Source of the DNA: an uncultured Endozoicomonas sp.
GTDB lineage: Bacteria; Pseudomonadota; Gammaproteobacteria; Pseudomonadales; Endozoicomonadaceae
Length of the DNA stretch: 64,000 bases
NCBI RefSeq assembly: GCF_947495845.1
Contig: NZ_CANMAO010000011.1
Location: 1 to 64,000 of the forward strand
Direction: 5' to 3'
Shown here: positions 1-8,935 of the stretch, in pieces
How the letters are laid out: each line of letters opens with the position of its first letter
Position numbering within the stretch: position 1 is the first letter of the stretch
Notes under the pieces: generated by a model
Seen by the model: only the letters and a program-made list of their open reading frames with translations
Told to the model about the DNA's origin: nothing
Database searches by the model: none
Made by a program: the position numbers and the translations under genes

Positions 1-1514
1 AGGGTGATGACAATGTCCTGATCCACGGTCCCGCCTTCGCCGTCGGAGACGGTGACCGTGTAGGTTTGCGTTAATGTCTGGCCTTCTGCCAGATAATCGA
101 TATCCCCATCAGACACCTCAAAATCCCAATCGATGCGACCGGAGCCATCACCAGTGGTGTTGTCCCCGACAGTGACACTGAAACTGCCCAGATAGTCACT
201 GCTGGCACTTGCAAAGGACACGCTTTGAGTATCCGAGAACTCAACGTCGGAAATGGTGAAGCTGCCGTTGTCAGAGAACGTGGAAGTCAGTTCTCCAGAC
301 GCGTTATCAAGTAGCTCCTCAAGAGTACTGTTGACTTTGGTTGCTGATTCAACGATGGGCGCAGAATTGGTACCAATGATGTTCAATGTGACGGTTGCCT
401 CGGATTGCAGTCCTCGGCTGTCACTCATTTGGTAGTAGATTTCAATGGAGGCTCTTGCGCCAGTAAGCAGGTAATTAAAGTCATTACCAGGGTCGAAGGA
501 TAGTTGGTTATTTTGGATAGACACGGTACCAAAGCCAGTGGTGGGGGAACCACTGTTATCGATGATATAAGCTTCATCCAGGCTGAAGTTGTCGGAGGTA
601 TCGGTAATATCTTCATCTTGATCATTGGCTAAAACATCAATGATCAGCTGCCCATTTTTAGTGGTGTCTTCACTGTCATTGACTGCCACTGGAGTTTCAT
701 TGATGTCATTGACGGAGATGGTGATGTTTGCCGTTTCTTTCAGTGCGCCTGAGTCCTCAACTTCAATAACCAAGTTGTAATTTGATCGTTCTTCGTGGTT
801 CAGGTCTCCGACCAGGTTGAGAGCACCAGTAGCTGGATCAATTTCAAACTTTCCATCTTCGTTGCCAGATATAATCCGGTAGATGATGGGAGTGCCCTCG
901 GGATCTTTGGCGAATACCGTACCCACAGTCAAGGTGCCGTCTGTCAGGCTATTTTCGTTAATATTGAATGACTGATCCAGAATCTTTATCGTCTGGTTCA
1001 GCGCGATCGTCGCGTCGGTAGCTTCAGCGATTTCGGGGATATGGTTTTCAGGGTCGGTAGCAGTTTCTGATTGACTGAAATTTCCAGGTAGCCCTTCGTG
1101 ATCGATAATGACTTCTGTAATGTATGAGTTTTCAGCAGGCTTATTATTATCAGGGCTGGGAGATTTTTTTTGAGCCTGGGGCTCGCTGTTTTCCCTATTC
1201 GAAACTTCCGGTACTGGCTCACTTTGATTTGTTGCTGTTTCAATCTCAGAGCTGGGTTGCTCGGAGGGGGGGGCAGTTAATAGAGATTGTCTTAAAACGA
1301 CTTTTTGATTGTTGGTCAAATAAAGCATCTGATTATTAATCAGTTCAATCACTACGTTTGCATCGGATTGATTAATGACGGTTTCATTCAGGTGCAACGG
1401 ATCGCCAACATAGGCGGTACGAATTTCCCCTTCTTCATTGGCAACCAGCACCATTCCTTCGGCTTCGCTGATATACCCAATAATGTCGCCGGCGTTTTTA
1501 TCCATAATATCCAT
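1..1514 (-). CDS. LapA/VCBS-like giant type I secreted adhesin, N-terminal part (cut by window edge)
   Basis: An open frame runs from an ATG at 1514 (or the in-frame ATG at 1505, which matches the start of the neighbouring paralogue) to the window edge with no stop. The first ~75 residues resemble the N-terminal retention module of LapA-like adhesins: GYISEAEGMVLVANEEGEIR, then a GDPL stretch and a hydrophobic segment. An acidic Pro/Ser/Asn-rich linker follows, then cadherin/VCBS-like beta-sandwich repeats with motifs such as VNDINETPVAVND, FSDNGSFTISD and TVTVSDGEGGTVDQDI. By family knowledge such proteins are exported by a type I system, held in the outer membrane by the N-terminal module, and mediate adhesion or biofilm formation. 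The C-terminal signal lies outside the window. No strong ribosome-binding site is visible. Confident in family, not in ligand. Confidence 0.8.
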   Translation of the reverse strand, partial: MDIMDKNAGDIIGYISEAEGMVLVANEEGEIRTAYVGDPLHLNETVINQSDANVVIELINNQMLYLTNNQKVVLRQSLLTAPPSEQPSSEIETATNQSEPVPEVSNRENSEPQAQKKSPSPDNNKPAENSYITEVIIDHEGLPGNFSQSETATDPENHIPEIAEATDATIALNQTIKILDQSFNINENSLTDGTLTVGTVFAKDPEGTPIIYRIISGNEDGKFEIDPATGALNLVGDLNHEERSNYNLVIEVEDSGALKETANITISVNDINETPVAVNDSEDTTKNGQLIIDVLANDQDEDITDTSDNFSLDEAYIIDNSGSPTTGFGTVSIQNNQLSFDPGNDFNYLLTGARASIEIYYQMSDSRGLQSEATVTLNIIGTNSAPIVESATKVNSTLEELLDNASGELTSTFSDNGSFTISDVEFSDTQSVSFASASSDYLGSFSVTVGDNTTGDGSGRIDWDFEVSDGDIDYLAEGQTLTQTYTVTVSDGEGGTVDQDIVIT

Positions 1515-1695
1515 TAACAAGGCGCACGTATCAACCGATTGACCGCTTGATAAACGGTACAGATGCTTGGTTTAAAAATAGGAAGAGGCGAGCAGCGCCC
1601 ACTTTTCAACTGGTACTTTCCACATAATTAATGATAGTGGTTCAATGGTTGGCCGGATTTGTCTTATGACGCTTTTGAGGAAAAAAGCGGATTGA

Positions 1696-2658
1696 CTAGT
1701 CGTGTGTCAAATTACCATTATCCAGCAGGCTGTTGATAATTTCTGAATCGTTACCGCCGAGGCTGAAAAGGTTGGTATCTTTGAGGGTGACTGTTTTCGT
1801 GACATCGCCGCCAGCATCTGACCGAATTTCCATAATAGTGTCATCACCACTGCGTTCAAAATGGAAGTAGTCGTCAAGGTTGTTACTTTCATCAATCATG
1901 ATGTCTTCTAGCTGAAGAACATCGCCTTCTGTGGTACTAAAATCATTGATGATGAGCTCGGCGGGATTATCAGACGTACCATCAGCACTGAATATAAAGG
2001 TATCTGCACCACCGTCGCCGGTGATGGTCGTATTATCATGGCTGACGAAGAATATATCGTCATCAGAGTCGCCGATGAGCGTGTCATTATGACCACTACT
2101 GCTGTAGGTTATTTCAGTTCCGGTTGCTACTTGGGGCTCTGCGGCTTGGGTAGAGTATCCATCTGTCATAGTATTTTCAGGGATGTAGCTTTCAGCCTTT
2201 AATGTGTTATCAGTATCTGCATTATTGATAGATTCTTCTTCGTAATCGATGATGACTTCTTCGAGATGAGCGTCTGCCAGAGGCTGGTTTTCATTCGGGT
2301 TGTCGGTCTCTTTTTGAGGCTGTTGGTTTCCACTTTCACCAGTCGGCTCTTGTATCTCAATTGTTGTGTTTGTTGCTTCTTGGTCAACAAGGGGTTCACT
2401 GTTATTAATTGTGAGCTCAGTAGATGCAGAGAAAAAAATGGGATTCAAGAAGACTTGCTGGCTGCTGTTCAAATAAAGCAGCTGGTTATTAATCAACTCT
2501 ATTACGATATTAGTGTCAGACTGATTAACAACAGTATCATTCATGTATAGTGGATCGCCGACAGAGGCGGTACGAATTTCCCCTTCTTCATTGGCAATCA
2601 GCACCATTCCTTCAGCTTCGCTGATATACCCTACAATCTCGCCGGTATTCTCATCCAT
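1696..2658 (-). CDS. Short LapA-like protein: retention module plus type I secretion signal, no stalk repeats
   Basis: 320 residues. Residues 1-75 closely match the N-terminus of the next gene downstream (same GYISEAEGMV and NEEGEIRTA blocks), so the two are tandem paralogues. A Gln/Asn/Glu-rich linker follows (~76-190). The last ~125 residues carry an RTX-like stretch (GHNDTLIGDSDDDIFFVS, GDGGADTFIF) and a C-terminal block ending in NSLLDNGNLTHD, which matches the VCA0849-type type I secretion target domain. The usual long array of Ig/cadherin repeats between the two ends is absent, so it looks like a stalkless adhesin. No clear LapG-type cleavage site (TAAG-like) is visible; the closest is TQAAEP in the linker. 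It may be a decoy, a competitor for the secretion channel, or a decayed adhesin. Confidence 0.75.
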   Translation of the reverse strand: MDENTGEIVGYISEAEGMVLIANEEGEIRTASVGDPLYMNDTVVNQSDTNIVIELINNQLLYLNSSQQVFLNPIFFSASTELTINNSEPLVDQEATNTTIEIQEPTGESGNQQPQKETDNPNENQPLADAHLEEVIIDYEEESINNADTDNTLKAESYIPENTMTDGYSTQAAEPQVATGTEITYSSSGHNDTLIGDSDDDIFFVSHDNTTITGDGGADTFIFSADGTSDNPAELIINDFSTTEGDVLQLEDIMIDESNNLDDYFHFERSGDDTIMEIRSDAGGDVTKTVTLKDTNLFSLGGNDSEIINSLLDNGNLTHD

Positions 2659-2781
2659 AATGTCAGTCTTATAGGTGGCCTTGTTGTTTAATTGCTTGGT
2701 AGTTGATAGGTCTATGAAAATGCAATATAAAAGCGGTTGTCGGTGCCCGTACAGTATCTGTTTTCATATTGTGGAGTACTT

Positions 2782-2942
2782 AAGTACCCAACCATGTGAA
2801 ATCATATTTTCTGACTCATTGGTCAGCCCCTCTGACTGCGTTGCACCTCTGGTCACATAGCTTGCTATGCTCCCGCCGTTGCGCCTTGCAGAGAACCTGA
2901 TCAACAAGCCAGAAATATTCGATTCCATATGGCCGGGTACTT
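2782..2942 (-). mobile_element. MITE-like repeat A, copy 1
   Basis: A 161-base element with imperfect terminal inverted repeats starting AAGTACCC and ending GGGTACTT. The reverse complement aligns along its whole length with 46717-46877, which is also 161 bases. It contains no coding frame of note. The core has a palindromic segment around CATAGCTTGCTATG. It lies in the gap between the short adhesin-like gene and the initiator tRNA. Confidence 0.7.
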
Positions 2943-3299
2943 ATGTCATTGCTTAATTAATGATAGCGATACGGTGGGGCGGTATTAAAATTGAAGGCGG
3001 TATTGAAGAGGAAATGGAAAAAATAGGGAGTGATCGTCATATTTCCATTATCAATAAGAGTGTTGGCTTATTTTATATTGTGACTGTCAAGAGTTAAGAT
3101 GCTCGTGTATTTGATGCGATAGCTTAAAGGGTCGTAAATGATCATGATTGAGCTTGATTGTTTTTGAGAGGGTGATGTATTGATCAAATTAAAAACCAAT
3201 TAAGCAAAATAAATATCGATATTAAATGAGGCTGTGATTGATTGAGAAATGATCCAGAGACAGAGCGGGTGTTCCCTTGATTTAAAGCGCTAAATAAGG
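2943..3299. other. Gene-free stretch upstream of the initiator tRNA
   Basis: About 350 AT-rich bases with no convincing coding frame. Nothing recognisable was found apart from the tRNA promoter that begins at its right end. Confidence 0.5.
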
Positions 3300-3328
3300 T
3301 TGTCAGCTGGCATTTGTATCAGTATACT
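3300..3328 (+). promoter_or_regulatory. Sigma-70 promoter of the tRNA-fMet/rimP operon
   Basis: TTGTCA at 3300-3305, a 17-base spacer, and TATACT at 3323-3328, with the tRNA starting 15 bases after the -10 box. This is close to consensus and is placed as expected for a stable-RNA promoter. Confidence 0.7.
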
Positions 3329-3342
3329 GATAGGCACTTTGA

Positions 3343-3419
<77 letters not shown>

Positions 3420-3427
3420 AACCCCTG

Positions 3428-3451
3428 AAAACCCCCATGTGGGGTTTTTTG
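3428..3451 (+). terminator. Terminator after tRNA-fMet
   Basis: ACCCCCATGTGGGGTTTTTT: a short GC stem, tight loop and T-run directly after the tRNA. Partial read-through would supply rimP, as in the E. coli metY operon. Confidence 0.7.
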
Positions 3452-3550
3452 TTAGGTAGTGACATTGATGTGTGATGACTGTTTTGGTCATTGCACAAAC
3501 TGTATGGGGCTTTATAGCCCTTTTTTTATTTTTCTTGCAGGTGTTCAGTC

Positions 3551-4009
3551 GTGGCAGGTAAGCAGTCGCAGCTGGAGGCACTTATTGAGCCGATTGTGGA
3601 ATCGCTTGATTGCCGCCTCTGGGGTATTGAGTTTGTTTCCCGTGGTCGGAATTCTCTGCTTCGGGTCTATATTGATGCTGAAAACGGCATTTCTCTGGAA
3701 GACTGTGAAAAAGTCAGTCGTCAGGTAAGTGCGGTGATGGACGTTGAAGACCCAATCGCAGATGAGTACACGCTGGAGGTATCGTCTCCGGGGTTGGACA
3801 GACCACTGTTTCGACTTGAGCAGTACGAGATGATGACTGGCTATGTGGTCAATCTCCGGTTGCGGGTACCTTTTGAAGGGCGTAGAAAGTACCGGGGCAT
3901 CATTAAAGGAATAGAAGACCAGGATGTTGTTATAGAGGCCGATGGTCATGAACTTCTGTTGCCGATCGAGACGATCGAAAAGGCACAGGTGATACCGCAG
4001 TTCGACTGA
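3551..4009 (+). CDS. rimP: Ribosome maturation factor RimP
   Basis: 152 residues, normal for RimP, which is needed for 30S subunit maturation in the cytoplasm. The N-terminal alpha/beta domain contains LRVYIDAENGISLEDCEKVS and the family signature EVSSPGLDRPLF. The C-terminal SH3-like domain covers roughly residues 90-150. The start is GTG at 3551, with only a weak upstream AGG-containing site. It follows tRNA-fMet and precedes nusA, the conserved order, but the gap to nusA is unusually long (about 375 bases) and holds a diverged MITE-like element. Confidence 0.95.
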   Translation: MAGKQSQLEALIEPIVESLDCRLWGIEFVSRGRNSLLRVYIDAENGISLEDCEKVSRQVSAVMDVEDPIADEYTLEVSSPGLDRPLFRLEQYEMMTGYVVNLRLRVPFEGRRKYRGIIKGIEDQDVVIEADGHELLLPIETIEKAQVIPQFD

Positions 4010-4225
4010 GCCCGATCCGGGCGTCAGACTAACGGTATTAGCAAGACAGTAAAGTCAGAAACTGTCGTAGTAGAAGCTGCTCAGGGTTGACGGTGGTTAA
4101 CGGATATCTTGAGCGGCTTTTGTTGCTTACAGTTTTTAACGGATAATGGCAAACCGAAGTCCCTTTGCGATGGCCTCCGGGGTCGAGCGAAATCCCGGTT
4201 AGCGGCCAGGGTTACGTTGGCTGGT

Positions 4226-4349
4226 GGTCAAAGGGATTGAAGCTGCTGCAAGGCGGCAAGAGAGCAAACTCCGGGAATTCAGGTTCGCCAGATAATCGGG
4301 GTGAGTGAAGGCAGCCAACGTCGTAGCAGTTTTGAAACCGACGGGCATA
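4226..4349 (+). mobile_element. MITE-like repeat C, diverged copy
   Basis: The left end resembles GGTCAAAGGGATTGAAGCTG, the core holds ATCGGGGTGAGTGAAGGCAGCC, shared with the element at 37469-37596, and the right end reads GTAGCAGTTTTGAAACCGAC followed by GGGCATA. The inverted ends are degenerate. It occupies most of the rimP-nusA gap, which holds no other gene. Confidence 0.5.
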
Positions 4350-4383
4350 GGCATGGACTGGTTCAGCATAGGCGAGGCAGAGT

Positions 4384-5877
4384 ATGAGTAAAGAGATTCT
4401 GTTGGTCGTAGAGTCCGTATCCAATGAGAAGGGAGTACCGCCTGAAGTTATCTTTGAGGCGTTGGAAACCGCTCTGGCGACAGCGACCAAAAAGCGGTAT
4501 GAGACCGAGGTGGATATTCGCGTAGCGATTAACCGGGCTACTGGAGAGTACGATACTTTCCGTTGCTGGACCGTGGTCGCCGATGAAGATTTTGAATTCG
4601 CAGGCATGCATCTGACTCTGGACGAAGGTAAAGAGCAAGATGAATCCCTGGAGATTGGCGGTGTGTGGGAAGAGCCGGTGGAATCCGTCGGGTTCGGCCG
4701 TATCGCAGCCCAGACCGCTAAACAGGTGATCGTACAGAAAGTGCGTGAAGCTGAGCGACTTCAAATGGTTGAACAGTACCGCGATAAAATGGGTTCTCTC
4801 ATTTCCGGTACCGTGAAAAAGACAACCCGTGACAGCATTATTGTTGATCTGGGCAATAACGCAGAAGCCGTTCTGAGAAAAGATCAGACGCTGCCTCGTG
4901 AGAACTTCCGAATGGGTTCCCACGTAAGAGCGTTGCTGAATGAAATTTCTACGGAAGGTCGTGGTCCTCAGTTGATGATGTCCAGAACAGCGCCAGAGAT
5001 GCTGGTTGAACTGTTCCGCATCGAAGTGCCAGAGATCTCTGAAGAAGTGATCGAAATTAGAGGTGCAGCCCGTGACCCGGGTTCCCGTGCAAAAATCGCC
5101 GTTAAAACAAACGATGGCCGAATTGACCCGGTAGGTGCTTGTGTCGGTATGCGTGGTGCACGTGTTCAGGCGGTATCTGGCGAGCTGGGCAATGAGCGTG
5201 TTGATATCGTACTTTTCGATGACAACCCGGTTCAGTACGTGATTAATGCCATGCAGCCTGCCGAAGTGGCTTCCATCATTGTTGATGAAGACAAAGGCAC
5301 CATGGATATTGCGGTCAGCGAAGACAATCTGGCTCAGGCCATTGGTCGTGGCGGTCAGAACGTACGTCTTGCCAGTGAACTCACCGGCTGGACGCTGAAT
5401 GTGATGACCGAAGAAGCGGCTGCTGAAAAACAGGAACAGGAAGCTGGGCGTATCGGCCAGATCTTCGTAGAGAAACTGGGTGTTGATGAAGACCTGGCAG
5501 AACTGCTGGTCTCTGAAGGCTTCACTTCTCTGGAAGAAATTGCCTATGTTCCTCAGGAAGAGATGTTGGCCATTGAAGGCTTTGACGAAGACATTATTGA
5601 GCAATTGCGGACACGGGCGAAGGATCAGCTGTTAACTCAGGCGATCGCCCAGGAAGAAAAGCTTGATGGTACACAGCCTGCAGAAGACCTTCTGACAATG
5701 GAAGGTATGAATCAGGATCTGGCCTACGAACTGGCTAGCCGCGGCGTGATCACCATGGAAGATTTGGCTGAACAGTCAATTGACGACCTTCTGGATATTG
5801 AAGGTATGGATGAAAACCTCGCCGGTGAGCTGATTATGACAGCTCGGAAACCGTGGTTTGAGGAAGCGGGTAACTGA
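4384..5877 (+). CDS. nusA: Transcription termination/antitermination factor NusA
   Basis: 497 residues, about the usual gammaproteobacterial length. An N-terminal RNA-polymerase-binding domain ([17 protein letters not shown], ~1-125) is followed by an S1 domain (~135-200, [20 protein letters not shown]) and two KH domains (~230-345, [18 protein letters not shown] and [13 protein letters not shown]). Two C-terminal acidic helix-hairpin-helix repeats follow (~365-490, each with LxxIEGxDE-like turns). It binds RNA polymerase and modulates pausing, termination and antitermination. It lies between rimP and infB with 26 bases to infB, consistent with one transcript. Confidence 0.98.
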   Translation: MSKEILLVVESVSNEKGVPPEVIFEALETALATATKKRYETEVDIRVAINRATGEYDTFRCWTVVADEDFEFAGMHLTLDEGKEQDESLEIGGVWEEPVESVGFGRIAAQTAKQVIVQKVREAERLQMVEQYRDKMGSLISGTVKKTTRDSIIVDLGNNAEAVLRKDQTLPRENFRMGSHVRALLNEISTEGRGPQLMMSRTAPEMLVELFRIEVPEISEEVIEIRGAARDPGSRAKIAVKTNDGRIDPVGACVGMRGARVQAVSGELGNERVDIVLFDDNPVQYVINAMQPAEVASIIVDEDKGTMDIAVSEDNLAQAIGRGGQNVRLASELTGWTLNVMTEEAAAEKQEQEAGRIGQIFVEKLGVDEDLAELLVSEGFTSLEEIAYVPQEEMLAIEGFDEDIIEQLRTRAKDQLLTQAIAQEEKLDGTQPAEDLLTMEGMNQDLAYELASRGVITMEDLAEQSIDDLLDIEGMDENLAGELIMTARKPWFEEAGN

Positions 5878-5903
5878 GCGGGCCACTGAGAGGAGAAGTG
5901 TGA

Positions 5904-8459
5904 ATGGCAGATGTAACCGTAGAGCAACTCGCAGCAGTGGTCGGTGCTCCAGTGGAGCGGTTGTTGCAGCAGATGAAAGACGCTGGACTGACAAAGTCCA
6001 ACGGCAAAGAGTCTGTTTCTGATCAAGAAAAACAGCAACTGCTGGCCCACCTGAAACAAGCCCATGGTGACGCCGGAACCGGTTCTGAATCGACCAAGAT
6101 TACGCTGAAGCGTAAGACTGTCAGCAAAATGAAAGTTGCTGGTGGCAGTGCTGGTAAAAACAAAGTGGTTAACGTTGAAGTACGTAAAAAGCGTACTTAT
6201 GTTAAGCGCGAAGAGACGGAAGAAGCACCTAAGGCGGATGGCGCTTCCGCTCGTTCTGATAAGCCAAGAGAGGATCGCGGTCCTCGTAGAGATGATCGTG
6301 CTGCTCGTCCGGCTGGGGATCGTGGTCCTCGCCCAGCGGGTGATCGTGCTCCAAGGCCAGAAGGTGATCGCAGTGCTCGCCCAGCTGGTGACCGGGGTCC
6401 ACGTCCCGCTGGTGATCGTGGTCCGCGCCCTGGTGGCGATCGTGGCCCGCGTCCGGGTGGCGCTCCATCTGCTCCATCTTTTGGTGACGCACCACCGCCA
6501 CCGCCGTCCGATGATCGCAAAACGCGTAACAAGCGTGGCGGAGCGAAAGGAAAAGATCGTCGTAGCGATAATGACGATGGCCCACGTCGTGGCCGTGGTC
6601 GTAATGATCGTGATGAGCGTCGTGGTGGAAGCCGTAAGTTTACTCGCAGTATTGCGCCTGAATCCATGGCTCATGGCTTTACTAAGCCAACGGCTCCGGT
6701 GTTTAGAGAAGTCTCTATCCCGGAAACCATTACGGTTGCCGAACTGGCCAGCAAAATGGCGGTCAAAGCGGCTGACGTTATCAAAGTGATGTTCAAAATG
6801 GGCTCCATGGTAACGATCAACCAAGTGATCGACCAGGAAACCGCCAGTATTGTGGTTGAAGAAATGGGCCACAAGTTCAAGCTGACCAAAGCGGATGCGA
6901 TTGAAGATACGCTGTCCCATGATCAGCTGGAAGATGTGTCTTACGAAGCGAAACCGCGTGCGCCAGTCGTAACAGTTATGGGTCACGTTGACCACGGTAA
7001 AACCTCGCTGCTCGACTATATCCGTAAGAGTCGTGTGCAGGCTGGTGAAGCCGGTGGTATTACCCAGCACATTGGTGCATACCACGTAGAAACTGATCGC
7101 GGCATGGTGTCCTTCCTGGATACACCAGGACACGCGGCGTTTACTGCCATGCGTGCCCGTGGTGCGAAAGCAACGGATATCGTTATCCTCGTTGTTGCTG
7201 CAGATGATGGCGTAATGCCTCAGACCGAAGAAGCCGTGCAGCACGCTAAAGCGGCTGGTGTGCCAATCGTGGTTGCAGTCAACAAGATGGATAAAGAAGA
7301 CGCTGATCCAGATCGCGTGAAGAACGAGCTTTCTGCCCGTGACGTTATCCCTGAAGAGTGGGGTGGCGATACTCAGTTTATGCCAGTGTCCGCACTGACA
7401 GGCGAAGGTGTTGAAGCGCTGCTTGAAGCAGTTGTTCTTCAGGCTGAAGTTCTTGAGCTGACGGCTCCGGACGAAGGCCCTGCACGAGGCGTTGTTGTTG
7501 AATCCCGTCTGGATAAAGGACGTGGTCCGGTAGCTACTGTACTTGTACAGGCTGGTATGCTGAATCAGGGTGATAACATTCTGGTTGGTCAACAGTATGG
7601 TCGTGTACGTGCCATGCTGGACGAAAACGGTCAGCCAATTCAGGTAGCGGGTCCTTCCATTCCAGTAGAGATTCTGGGGCTGGACGGTACGCCGGATGCC
7701 GGTGACGAGATGATTGTGGTTCGTGATGAGCGTAAGGCTCGTGAAATCGCAATGTTCCGTCAAGGCAAGTTCCGTGAAGTTAAGCTGGCTCGTCAGCAGG
7801 CTTCCAAGATGGAGAATATCTTCTCCAGAATGGGCTCTGAAGAGAAGAAGATGCTTAACATCGTACTTAAAGCCGATGTTCGTGGTTCTCTCGAAGCGTT
7901 GACCAGCTCATTGCAGGAGCAGGGTAACGACGAAGTTGAAGTGCGCGTTATTTCCAGCGGCGTAGGTGGTATCACTGAGACCGACGCTAACCTGGCACTG
8001 GCTTCTAATGCGGTGATTGTCGGCTTTAACGTTCGTGCGGATGCTTCTGCCCGTAAGGTTATTGATGCAGAAGACGTGGATCTTCGTTACTACAGCGTCA
8101 TCTATGACATCATCGATGATGTTCGTAAGGCGCTGACCGGTATGCTCGGCTCCGATACCCGTGAACAGATCGTGGGTACTGCTGAAGTACGTGAAGTGTT
8201 CCGCTCTCCGAAGTTTGGCGCTGTGGCTGGCTGTATGGTTATTGAGGGTACTGTTTACCGAAATGATCGTATCCGCGTACTGCGTGAAAACGTGGTTATC
8301 TATGAAGGCGAGCTGGAATCTCTGCGTCGCTTCAAGGATGACATGAATGAAGTTCGTAACGGCATGGAATGTGGTATCGCCGTTAAGAGCTACAACGACG
8401 TTAAGCCTGGTGACAAGATCGAGGTTTACAAAACCATTGAAGTGCAGCGTACGCTGTAA
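5904..8459 (+). CDS. infB: Translation initiation factor IF-2
   Basis: 851 residues. IF2_N domains flank a long basic linker (~100-255) made of [12 protein letters not shown] repeats encoded by near-repeating DNA at about 6290-6455. The GTPase domain has GHVDHGKT at 360-367, DTPGH at 406-410 and NKMD at 460-463; the spacing equals that of E. coli IF-2. Domains II, III and IV follow and bind initiator tRNA. It positions fMet-tRNA on the 30S subunit and promotes subunit joining. An AGGAG site lies about 9 bases before the ATG. The linker repeats are expected to vary in number between strains. Confidence 0.98.
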   Translation: MADVTVEQLAAVVGAPVERLLQQMKDAGLTKSNGKESVSDQEKQQLLAHLKQAHGDAGTGSESTKITLKRKTVSKMKVAGGSAGKNKVVNVEVRKKRTYVKREETEEAPKADGASARSDKPREDRGPRRDDRAARPAGDRGPRPAGDRAPRPEGDRSARPAGDRGPRPAGDRGPRPGGDRGPRPGGAPSAPSFGDAPPPPPSDDRKTRNKRGGAKGKDRRSDNDDGPRRGRGRNDRDERRGGSRKFTRSIAPESMAHGFTKPTAPVFREVSIPETITVAELASKMAVKAADVIKVMFKMGSMVTINQVIDQETASIVVEEMGHKFKLTKADAIEDTLSHDQLEDVSYEAKPRAPVVTVMGHVDHGKTSLLDYIRKSRVQAGEAGGITQHIGAYHVETDRGMVSFLDTPGHAAFTAMRARGAKATDIVILVVAADDGVMPQTEEAVQHAKAAGVPIVVAVNKMDKEDADPDRVKNELSARDVIPEEWGGDTQFMPVSALTGEGVEALLEAVVLQAEVLELTAPDEGPARGVVVESRLDKGRGPVATVLVQAGMLNQGDNILVGQQYGRVRAMLDENGQPIQVAGPSIPVEILGLDGTPDAGDEMIVVRDERKAREIAMFRQGKFREVKLARQQASKMENIFSRMGSEEKKMLNIVLKADVRGSLEALTSSLQEQGNDEVEVRVISSGVGGITETDANLALASNAVIVGFNVRADASARKVIDAEDVDLRYYSVIYDIIDDVRKALTGMLGSDTREQIVGTAEVREVFRSPKFGAVAGCMVIEGTVYRNDRIRVLRENVVIYEGELESLRRFKDDMNEVRNGMECGIAVKSYNDVKPGDKIEVYKTIEVQRTL

Positions 8460-8487
8460 CCGGTTTTCAGGCCTGAAGTAGACTACA

Positions 8488-8517
8488 AAAGCCCGCGGCC
8501 TCCACCGCGGGCTTTCT
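8488..8517 (+). terminator. Terminator-like hairpin between infB and rbfA
   Basis: A perfect 11-base-pair stem, AAAGCCCGCGG with CCGCGGGCTTT and a 6-base loop, directly after infB. The trailing T-run is short (TTTC), so it may be partial or act as an RNA-stability or processing element within the operon. Confidence 0.6.
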
Positions 8518-8533
8518 AATATGAGCACTCGAA

Positions 8534-8932
8534 ATGGCAAAAGAGTACAGTCGTACCCAGCGAGTCGCTGACCAGATTCAAAAAGAGCTGGCTCAGCTGA
8601 TTCAGCTGGAAATGAAAGACCCTCGTCTTGGCATGGTAACGGTCAGCATTGTTGAAGTTAGCCGGGATATGTCCTTCGCTGATATCTACGTGTCCTTCCT
8701 CGGTGTGGATGATCAGGAACAAATTGATGAGTCCCTGAAAGTTCTGAATCAGGCGTCAGGTTTTCTGCGTTCCCAGCTGGCTCGGGCAATCAAACTGAGA
8801 TTTACCCCACAGCTCCGCTTCTTCTTTGATAACAGTCTGCGTCGGGGGGCTTACTTGTCCTCATTGATTGACCAGGCAGTAGCAAAAGATGGTCGCTCAG
8901 ATAAAAGCAGCGACGAAGATTCCGAGGAATAA
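8534..8932 (+). CDS. rbfA: Ribosome-binding factor A
   Basis: 132 residues, typical for RbfA, a KH-fold factor that binds the 30S subunit and helps mature the 16S rRNA 5' end. The N-terminus MAKEYSRTQRVADQIQKELA and the core KDPRLGMVTVSIVEVSRD are diagnostic. The C-terminal tail is acidic (SDEDSEE). It sits between infB and truB as in E. coli; its stop is 3 bases before the truB ATG, so the two are likely translationally coupled. The start has no strong Shine-Dalgarno site and lies just after the infB hairpin. Confidence 0.97.
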   Translation: MAKEYSRTQRVADQIQKELAQLIQLEMKDPRLGMVTVSIVEVSRDMSFADIYVSFLGVDDQEQIDESLKVLNQASGFLRSQLARAIKLRFTPQLRFFFDNSLRRGAYLSSLIDQAVAKDGRSDKSSDEDSEE

Positions 8933-8935
8933 ATC

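Noticed and set aside
2085..2200. LapG protease site in the short adhesin-like protein
   Set aside because: TQAAEP only loosely resembles the TAAG/PAAG consensus.
4363..5604. A 413-residue frame opposite nusA
   Set aside because: Complement of nusA with no independent support.
6290..6455. Short direct repeats as a separate repeat element
   Set aside because: They encode the Arg/Pro/Gly/Asp-rich linker of IF-2 and stay in frame, a normal feature of the protein.
5724..7763. A 679-residue open frame on the minus strand across nusA-infB
   Set aside because: It lies opposite two certain genes; the Thr/Ile/Arg-rich composition is that of a complement of infB codons, and it has no start signal or family motif.
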